From an uncultured beta proteobacterium (GTDB lineage: Bacteria; Pseudomonadota; Gammaproteobacteria; Burkholderiales; SG8-41), in assembly GCA_903905655.1 (NCBI GenBank), contig CAIVHG010000035.1:1-64000 (forward strand): a stretch of 64,000 nt of DNA. Direction: 5' to 3'. Positions 18,546 to 25,782 of this stretch are shown one piece after another (position 1 is the stretch's first letter; each line of letters begins with the position of its first letter). The notes under the pieces were generated by a model, which searched no databases, was not told where the DNA came from, and was given only the letters and a program-made list of their open reading frames with translations. A program made the translations under genes and the position numbers.

Positions 18546-19199
18546 CTACTTGTTGTGGCAGGCGAGGCAGATGGTGCTTCCGGCCTCCGGCAGCTTCACC
18601 AGGTGACTGGTGCCAGCGGTGAAGGTGTTATGGACGTCGTGACACGACGAACATTCCATCTTGCCGTTGTAGAGCAGGGTTGCGGTTATGGTACCGGTTT
18701 TGGTCTGGCTTCCCGATCCAATGGTCACCGACTTCGTGCTGGGATCGAACAGGGCGCCGTCCGCCGTAGCGAGCGCGGTGTTGTAAGTGAATCCGATCGG
18801 ATGATCATCCGCCAGCGAGGTGCCTATGTTATTTACAGCGGAGATCATCGTAGTGCCCGTATTGCCGCCGAAGCTGTCTATGGCGACCGTGCCGTCGTGG
18901 CAGGACAGGCAAAGCTTCGAAAGTCCGCTCGGCTGCCCCATGGGGCCGGCGTTGAGCGTCGGGCTGCTGTACACCGTATAGGTCTGCGTGGAGTTGGCAT
19001 GACTCCACAACGGCGCATCGGTCACGCTGGTATCGGATTTGTGCGTCACGTGGCAGGCCACGCAGATGCGCCCGCCCGACCAGGCCTTGGTCGTGAAGTC
19101 ATGCTGTGACCCTGTGATCGTGCCTGCGACACAGACACCCGCGCCCAGAAGGAACATCAACCCCGCCAGTACCGCCCATCTCGTAGCTTTCGCTCTCAT
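18546..19199 (-). CDS. Tetraheme c-type cytochrome, doubled-CXXCH type
   Basis: CVACH, CLSCH, CSSCH, CLACH; signal peptide from MRAKATRWAVLAGLMFLLGAG. Confidence 0.85.
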   Translation of the reverse strand: MRAKATRWAVLAGLMFLLGAGVCVAGTITGSQHDFTTKAWSGGRICVACHVTHKSDTSVTDAPLWSHANSTQTYTVYSSPTLNAGPMGQPSGLSKLCLSCHDGTVAIDSFGGNTGTTMISAVNNIGTSLADDHPIGFTYNTALATADGALFDPSTKSVTIGSGSQTKTGTITATLLYNGKMECSSCHDVHNTFTAGTSHLVKLPEAGSTICLACHNK

Positions 19200-19873
19200 T
19201 ATTTTCTCCTCACCATTTCCATTTGCACACCACGCAATACCCTTCTTCAAGGACATTGCTCCACTACTTTTCCACTACGGCCGTATGGTTTTCTTTTTAC
19301 GATCGAGTGTCAACGTGCAAAAGTCACATGCGCCGCGTTATTTTTACAATTCGCTAAATTGTTCGATGAACAGCGTTATGACATTTACATACCCGCAACC
19401 GCATCAACAACGATCATTAATCGCATTGGCGATCGCACATCATCACCGCGAAGCATCGCGCCACGCTTGAATGCAATCACACACACCGCCCCCGCTTCTC
19501 CATACACGACAAATTAGCGCTGCGTAGCCGTTAGATGAATGAGCATCTCATAGCTCGACAATCGGGGTTCCTTTAGCCGCCATCAACAGCCTCGTCGCTC
19601 GACAACAGTTGTAGATTTTCTTCTGTTCATTTCTCGTCAGTCGTGAATTAGTTCCTAACGATCGTGACCTATCTGCATTTAACTTCGACACCAAATGTGG
19701 ATCACCACACTACGGCAGTGATTGAAGTAGCCGCGAACAAGAAGGAAAGACCAGAATGCCAGCCAGCCCGCTCGGGCTTACACTGAGCGCGCTCTGCCCG
19801 CGCATGCGCGTGATGTCTGCAGCCGCTGCAGCGAAAGCATGCAGTCATCGTCATTTCCCTCGGTATCGATGCA

Positions 19874-20764
19874 ATGGATAATCAGGCAACATTGAGATCG
19901 GACTTGCTGCCGGCGGCCATGCCCCCGCAGCTGCGACGCATCGGCATAGCTTTGTTGCGCGGTGCGCTGTGCGCGCTGCTGATGCTGGGCGCAGCAGCAG
20001 GATGGGGGCTGATGCATGGAAAATCGTACAGCCCAGGCTCGGCCGCAGGTTATGCGCTCGGTGTCACCGGCGGATCACTGATGCTAATGCTTCTGCTCTA
20101 TCCGTTGCGCAAACGCCTGCGCTTCATGCACAACTGGGGTCCGCTCAAGCACTGGTTCAAGCTGCACATGGTCGGCGGCATACTTGGGCCCGTGCTCGTG
20201 CTGTTGCATTCCGGCTTTCACGTAGGATCACTCAACGCCGCGGTCGCATTGAGCTGCATGCTGCTGGTCGTCACGAGCGGCATCGTTGGACGTTTTCTGT
20301 ACCGCAAAATTCACCATGGCCTCTACGGCAGCCAGGCGACGCTCAAGCAACTGCATGGCGCTTTGCAAAATGAACTGAAATCGCTGGACCAACAGCTACG
20401 CGAAATGCCGCTCATCAAGAGCGAGATCGATCGCTTTGCCGCACTCGCAGCGCAAGCACCGGCAACCCTGCTCCAGCGTGCGGCTCAATTCCTCGCATTG
20501 GGGCCGATGCGCCGCGGCGTGCGGCGCCGCGTCCGCCGCGAACTCGCCACGCTCAGCGCCGGCTCCGGGACTGCAGCATCTTCGCCCGAAAAGCTCGCGG
20601 CACTCCGCAATGCCGTCGACGCCGTATTGCGCGCGGCACAGCGCAGTGCGCAGTTCAACACTTACGAGCGCCTGTTTTCGCTCTGGCACGTGGTGCACAT
20701 CCCATTTCTATTCATGATGGTGATCACGGCAATCATCCATGTCGTGGCTGTACACGTGTATTAG
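19874..20764 (+). CDS. Polytopic membrane protein, probable b-type cytochrome / ferric-reductase-like
   Basis: TM helices with His pairs: HMVGGILGPVLVLLHSGFH and HVVHIPFLFMMVITAIIHVVAVH. Confidence 0.6.
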   Translation: MDNQATLRSDLLPAAMPPQLRRIGIALLRGALCALLMLGAAAGWGLMHGKSYSPGSAAGYALGVTGGSLMLMLLLYPLRKRLRFMHNWGPLKHWFKLHMVGGILGPVLVLLHSGFHVGSLNAAVALSCMLLVVTSGIVGRFLYRKIHHGLYGSQATLKQLHGALQNELKSLDQQLREMPLIKSEIDRFAALAAQAPATLLQRAAQFLALGPMRRGVRRRVRRELATLSAGSGTAASSPEKLAALRNAVDAVLRAAQRSAQFNTYERLFSLWHVVHIPFLFMMVITAIIHVVAVHVY

Positions 20765-22553
20765 GATCGCGCTGCTGGGTCTGCTCGTCATGGTCGCCGG
20801 CTCCGGCCCTGCGGCCGCGCAGAACCTGGAGACCGCCCTCATGCCGGGTGCGGTGGTCCAGGCCCACGCCAAGCTCGAGACGCAATGCAGGAACTGTCAT
20901 GTGCGCATGGATCGCAATGCGCAGCAGCGCCTGTGCCTGGATTGCCACAAGGAAGTCGCAGGCGATGTGCGGAACAAGGCCGGCTATCACGGCCGGCTGC
21001 AAGAGCGTGAATGCCGGACCTGCCATACCGACCACAAGGGCCGCGACGCGAAGATCGTGCAGCTCGACGACAAGCGCTTCGATCATCTGCTCACGGATTT
21101 CGAGCTGCGCGGTAAGCACACGCGCGCTGCCTGTGCGAGCTGCCATCGCCCGGGGACCAAGCACAGCGCAACGCCCTCCGACTGCGTCTCCTGCCATCGC
21201 AAGGACGACAAGCACAAGGGCGGCTTGGGCGCCAAATGCGAAGACTGCCACAACGCAAATGACTGGAAAAGCACGCGCTTCGACCACGGCAAGACGCGTT
21301 TCCCCCTGCCCCACAAGCATGCCAAGGTCAAATGTGCGGAATGCCATGCCGATCAGCGCTACGCCGACACGCCGCGCGAATGCATCTCCTGCCATCGCAA
21401 GGACGACGCCCACAAGGGACGCTTCAGCAACCGCTGCGAGCGCTGCCACGACGACACGCAATGGAAGACGCCGCTGTTCAGGCACGATACCGACACGCGA
21501 TTTCTCCTGCGCGACCGGCACCGCTCCGTGAAGTGCGAAGCCTGCCATCGCGAGCCGATATACCAGGTCAAGGCGCCGATCAGTTGCTACGCCTGCCACC
21601 GCGGCGATGACGTGCACAAAGCGGCGCTCGGTGAGAAATGCGAAAGCTGCCATACCGAGCGGGGCTGGAAAGAACCGGCACGCTTCGATCACGATCGCGA
21701 CGGCCATTTTGCGCTTCTGGGGAAACACAAGGATGCAAAATGTGAAAGCTGCCATCAGGACCGTAAATTTCGCGACAAGCTTTCTACTGCCTGCTTCCAA
21801 TGCCACAAGGCGGATGACCGCGCAAAGGGGCATAAGGGACGCTACGGCGAAGACTGCAAGACCTGCCACGCCGAGACTTCGTGGAGGGCCACGATCTTCG
21901 TGCACGATCGCGACACCCGGTATGCGCTGCGCGGAAAACACGTACCTGTGAAATGCGATTCCTGTCACCAGGGAGTTCTTTACCGCGACAAGCTCGATGG
22001 CAACTGCGCGTCGTGCCATGCCAAGGATGACAAGCACCGTACGCAACTCGGAGAGCAATGCAGCCGCTGCCACAACGAAAGATCGTGGCGCGAAGCACCC
22101 TTCGATCATGCGCAGTCGCGTTTCCCTCTCACCGGGCGCCACGATGGGCTTGCGTGCAAACAATGCCATCTGACGCCGGCGTTCAAGGACGCGCAGACCG
22201 CGTGCTCCTCCTGTCATGCCAAGGACGATGCGCACAAGGAACGGCTCGGCCCCCGCTGCGAGCAATGCCATAACAGCAGCACCTGGAAGAAATGGGACTT
22301 CGACCACAATCTGCGCAGCCGCTTCAAGCTTGCCGGAAAGCACGCGAACGCCAAGTGCTATGCCTGTCACACGATGCCGGTGAAAGGCGATCTGACGCTG
22401 GCGTCGGATTGCGCAAGTTGCCATGCCAAGGACGACGACGTGCACCTGGGCAGCCTCGGCCTCAAGTGCGAGGAGTGCCATGTGCCCGACAACTGGCGCA
22501 AGCTCATCAATCAAAAGCGCCCGCAGCCGCAGGGCCGGGACATGGCAAAATGA
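20739..22553 (+). CDS. 24-heme periplasmic/secreted cytochrome of tandem tri-heme (c7-like) modules
   Basis: 24 CXXCH motifs counted; seven units each opened by FxH...KH plus an N-terminal tri-heme unit; signal peptide; 26-nt overlap with the upstream gene. Confidence 0.92.
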   Translation: MSWLYTCIRIALLGLLVMVAGSGPAAAQNLETALMPGAVVQAHAKLETQCRNCHVRMDRNAQQRLCLDCHKEVAGDVRNKAGYHGRLQERECRTCHTDHKGRDAKIVQLDDKRFDHLLTDFELRGKHTRAACASCHRPGTKHSATPSDCVSCHRKDDKHKGGLGAKCEDCHNANDWKSTRFDHGKTRFPLPHKHAKVKCAECHADQRYADTPRECISCHRKDDAHKGRFSNRCERCHDDTQWKTPLFRHDTDTRFLLRDRHRSVKCEACHREPIYQVKAPISCYACHRGDDVHKAALGEKCESCHTERGWKEPARFDHDRDGHFALLGKHKDAKCESCHQDRKFRDKLSTACFQCHKADDRAKGHKGRYGEDCKTCHAETSWRATIFVHDRDTRYALRGKHVPVKCDSCHQGVLYRDKLDGNCASCHAKDDKHRTQLGEQCSRCHNERSWREAPFDHAQSRFPLTGRHDGLACKQCHLTPAFKDAQTACSSCHAKDDAHKERLGPRCEQCHNSSTWKKWDFDHNLRSRFKLAGKHANAKCYACHTMPVKGDLTLASDCASCHAKDDDVHLGSLGLKCEECHVPDNWRKLINQKRPQPQGRDMAK

Positions 22554-23848
22554 CTCACTACCCGCTGTGGTCGCTATATGCAGTCCTGCTCACGTTGATA
22601 CTGTGCCTCTATGTGCGGCGCCAGCGGCAGCGCGAAACGCGGTCGAGGTCGGCACTGCAACGGGCCGTGGAAGCAGGACTGACCGAACCGCCGAGCCTGC
22701 ACCCGGTCGTCGATCCCAACCTCTGCATGGGCTCCGGCGCCTGCACCCGGGCGTGTCCTGAAGGAACGCTCGGGATCGTCAATGGCAAGGCTTACCTCAT
22801 CAATCCCACGGTATGCATCGGACACGCTGCATGCGCCGCAGCCTGCCCGGTCGAAGCGATCAAGCTCGTGTTCGGCAGCGCGCGCCGGGGCATCGATATT
22901 CCCTACGTGAAGCCGAGCTTCGAGACTAACGTTCCAGGAATTTATATCGCAGGAGAACTGGGCGGGATGGGGCTGATACGCAAGGCCGCCGAGCAAGGCC
23001 GGCAGGCGATGGAATCGATTTCGAAAAACCGCGCTCACCGCCAGGAACTCGATGTGGTCATCGTGGGCGCCGGTCCCGCCGGAATTTCCGCAACCCTGGC
23101 GGCGATGGAACGCGAGTTGCGCTTCGTCACCATCGAGCAGGAAGCCTCGCTCGGAGGCACGGTCTACCACTATCCGCGCAACAAGATCGTCATGACCCAG
23201 CCGATCACGCTGCCCATCGTCGGCAAAGCGAAGCTTGGCGAGATCTCCAAGGAGTCGCTGCTCGAATTCTGGCAGGGCATCGTGGACCGCACGCGCATGC
23301 CGATCCACTACGGCGAGCGCCTGGTGAAGGTCGGGACCGCCGACGGCGGCTTTGTGGTCAACACCGGCGGCAATGAGTACCGCTGCCGCTCGATCCTGCT
23401 CGCCATCGGGCGGCGCGGCACGCCGCGCAAGCTCGATGTCCCCGGAGAAGAGCTGTCAAAGGTCGTCTATCGGATGGTCGATCCAGAACAGTATCAGGGC
23501 AAGCGGGTGCTGGTCGTGGGCGGCGGCGACAGCGCGATCGAAGCGGCCGTCGCCATCGCAGGCGAAGCCGGATCGCATGTGACGCTGTCGTACCGCGGCG
23601 CCGCCTTCAACCGCGTGAAGCAGCAAAATCGCGAGCGCATGGCTGCGGCACAACAGTCGGGGCGCCTGCAGCTCGCATACAACTCGACGGTCAAACGCAT
23701 CGAGGAAAAACGTGCTCTGCTCGAGCACGATGGACGGTCACTGGCTTTGGACAACGATAGCGTCATCGTGTGCGCCGGCGGCGTGCTGCCGACGCCGATG
23801 CTGAAGGAAATGGGCATCATGGTGGAAACCAAATACGGCACTGCATGA
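22550..23848 (+). CDS. Membrane-anchored ferredoxin-domain / FAD-NAD(P)H oxidoreductase
   Basis: N-terminal TM helix; two degenerate ferredoxin motifs; VVIVGAGPAGISA (FAD) and VLVVGGGDSAIEAA (NAD(P)H). ATGA overlap with the 24-heme gene. Confidence 0.85.
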   Translation: MTHYPLWSLYAVLLTLILCLYVRRQRQRETRSRSALQRAVEAGLTEPPSLHPVVDPNLCMGSGACTRACPEGTLGIVNGKAYLINPTVCIGHAACAAACPVEAIKLVFGSARRGIDIPYVKPSFETNVPGIYIAGELGGMGLIRKAAEQGRQAMESISKNRAHRQELDVVIVGAGPAGISATLAAMERELRFVTIEQEASLGGTVYHYPRNKIVMTQPITLPIVGKAKLGEISKESLLEFWQGIVDRTRMPIHYGERLVKVGTADGGFVVNTGGNEYRCRSILLAIGRRGTPRKLDVPGEELSKVVYRMVDPEQYQGKRVLVVGGGDSAIEAAVAIAGEAGSHVTLSYRGAAFNRVKQQNRERMAAAQQSGRLQLAYNSTVKRIEEKRALLEHDGRSLALDNDSVIVCAGGVLPTPMLKEMGIMVETKYGTA

Positions 23849-23907
23849 CCCGCGTGCCAATTCCCCAGTCGGTATCGCCGGCTTTGCAGAACGACACCGC
23901 GCATTAA

Positions 23908-24867
23908 TTATGCGTGGATGCTGGCTGCCTTCAGCAAAGCTCCCCACTTTTCCGATTCCGATTTGATATGCGCGCTGAATTCCCTGGGGGTAGTGCCGAG
24001 CGCACGCTTGCCTTCTGCCGCCAAACGCTCCCCGAGCACCGGGGCGCGCACCACTTTCACCGCGTCATCGTGCAGTTTGCTTATGACGGCTCCCGGCGTG
24101 CCGCTTGGCGCCAGCAGCCCATACCAGGTTTCGGCTTCAAAGCCGGGAAACCCAGACTCCGCGATCGCAGGAACGTCCGGCATGATGTGCAGCCGCACCG
24201 GGCTCGTCACGGCCAGAGCGCGCAGTTTTCCGCTGCGCACATGCGGGGCCGCCGCGAGCAGATTGTTGAAGAACATGTCGACTTGTCCGCCGATCAGATC
24301 CGTGAGCGCCTGAGCGCTGCCCTGATAAGGCACGTGCATGATCTGAACCCGGGCACGTGCTTTGAAAAGTTCCGCGGCGAGGTGCGACGTCGTGCCGATG
24401 CCGGTGGAAGCGTAATTGAGCGCCCCCGGCCTGGCACTCGCCAGCGCAACCAGTTCGCGCACCGACTTTGCCGGCAGCGCCGGAGGTACGACGAGTATGT
24501 TGGGCACCGCGGCCAATAACGTGACCGGCGCGAAATCGCGCTGCGGCGCATAGGGCGTATTGCGAACCAGGTACGGCGTGACGGTCAGCAGTGCGCCCGA
24601 GGTGATCAGCAGCGTGTAGCCATCGGGAATCGCCTTTGCCGCCATTGCAGCTCCAGTAATCCCGTTTCCCCCGGCGCGATTGTCGATGACCAACGGCTTG
24701 CCCAGGCTTTCGCTAAGCGCAGGGCCCATGAGGCGCGCGAGGATGTCGACCCCGGATCCCGGCGGGAATGGAACGATGACGCGAATGGGCTTTGACGGAT
24801 AGGTCTGCGCGGAAACAGCAAATGCACAGAGCAATAGCGCGCTCAGGAAAACGCGATGCTCAGGCAT
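23908..24867 (-). CDS. Tripartite tricarboxylate transporter substrate-binding (Bug/TctC) protein
   Basis: YPSKPIRVIVPFPPGSGVDILAR, VIDNRAGGNGITGA, VPYQGSAQALTDLIGGQVDMFF. Confidence 0.9.
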   Translation of the reverse strand: MPEHRVFLSALLLCAFAVSAQTYPSKPIRVIVPFPPGSGVDILARLMGPALSESLGKPLVIDNRAGGNGITGAAMAAKAIPDGYTLLITSGALLTVTPYLVRNTPYAPQRDFAPVTLLAAVPNILVVPPALPAKSVRELVALASARPGALNYASTGIGTTSHLAAELFKARARVQIMHVPYQGSAQALTDLIGGQVDMFFNNLLAAAPHVRSGKLRALAVTSPVRLHIMPDVPAIAESGFPGFEAETWYGLLAPSGTPGAVISKLHDDAVKVVRAPVLGERLAAEGKRALGTTPREFSAHIKSESEKWGALLKAASIHA

Positions 24868-25654
24868 TCTCGAGCCTGAAAACGATCGGAACAATGACCC
24901 AGGATTCGACTGTGTCGTTGCCGCGCCGTGCCGGGACAAACCTCCAGCTCTTTACCGTGTCCAGCGCCGCCTGGTCGAGCGCCGCTGAGCCACTGCTCTG
25001 ATCGAGTTGCACGCGCCCTGCGTATCCGTCAAGCGTGACCAGCACTCTCACCCTGACCGTGCCCTGCTCTCCATTGCGCCGCGCGATAAACGGGTACTGA
25101 GGAGGCGTGTTGCGCAAATAGGCGGCGTTGAAGTTCGGCGCGGTCGTTGCGCCAGTGTCACGGACCGCGGTTGCGGGCGCCGCGCTGCGCGCCGCGATTT
25201 CAGCCTTGTCCTCGGCCGGCTTGGCGTCGGCATTCTTCTGCGGCACGCTGAACGCCGCAGCGGGAGGCGCTGCTTCAGCAGCCAATGCGATCACGGGCTT
25301 GGGCGGTGAAGTCTCAGTTTGCACCCGCGCGGCTTCGGCAAGCACTTGCGGCTGCGTGCGCTCGGTCCGCATTTTCGATTCGGGCGGCCGGCGCTGTGCC
25401 CGCACGAGGGGCAGCGGCTCGGGCGGCTGCGCGAGCACGACGTCCAGAGCGGAAGACGCCGCATCCGCATCCAAACCCGCAGGAGGAGGCAGCAGCGCCA
25501 GCGCCGCCGCGTGCAGCACGATGCTCAGGGCCAGCAAGCGCGCGAGCAACGCATTGCCGCGCCAAAACGGAGCGCGCATCGCTCCAGCCGCGGCATCTGC
25601 ACTGTGGACATCCTGCATGACGAAACTCATCCGTTCGCAACCCGTAATGCACAA
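24860..25654 (-). CDS. TonB-family energy transducer
   Basis: C-terminal YPFIARRNGEQGTVRVRVLVTLDGYAGRVQLDQSSGSAALDQAALDTVKSWRFVPAR. Start uncertain. Confidence 0.85.
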   Translation of the reverse strand: MCITGCERMSFVMQDVHSADAAAGAMRAPFWRGNALLARLLALSIVLHAAALALLPPPAGLDADAASSALDVVLAQPPEPLPLVRAQRRPPESKMRTERTQPQVLAEAARVQTETSPPKPVIALAAEAAPPAAAFSVPQKNADAKPAEDKAEIAARSAAPATAVRDTGATTAPNFNAAYLRNTPPQYPFIARRNGEQGTVRVRVLVTLDGYAGRVQLDQSSGSAALDQAALDTVKSWRFVPARRGNDTVESWVIVPIVFRLENA

Positions 25655-25782
25655 ACGCTATCGGGGCATCGTGCACCGGGGCACGCGCCGCGCATATTTA
25701 GACTACCATGAATCACGGCCAGCGTTTCCCTGTGCGCGGCGCAGCCTCGCGCTGGCCGTGGAAGCCATTCGATGCGCATCGC

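Noticed and set aside
20733-22514. 593-aa minus-strand ORF with quasi-periodic hydrophobic repeats
   Set aside because: Exact antisense of the 24-heme cytochrome; its periodicity only mirrors the tri-heme repeats.
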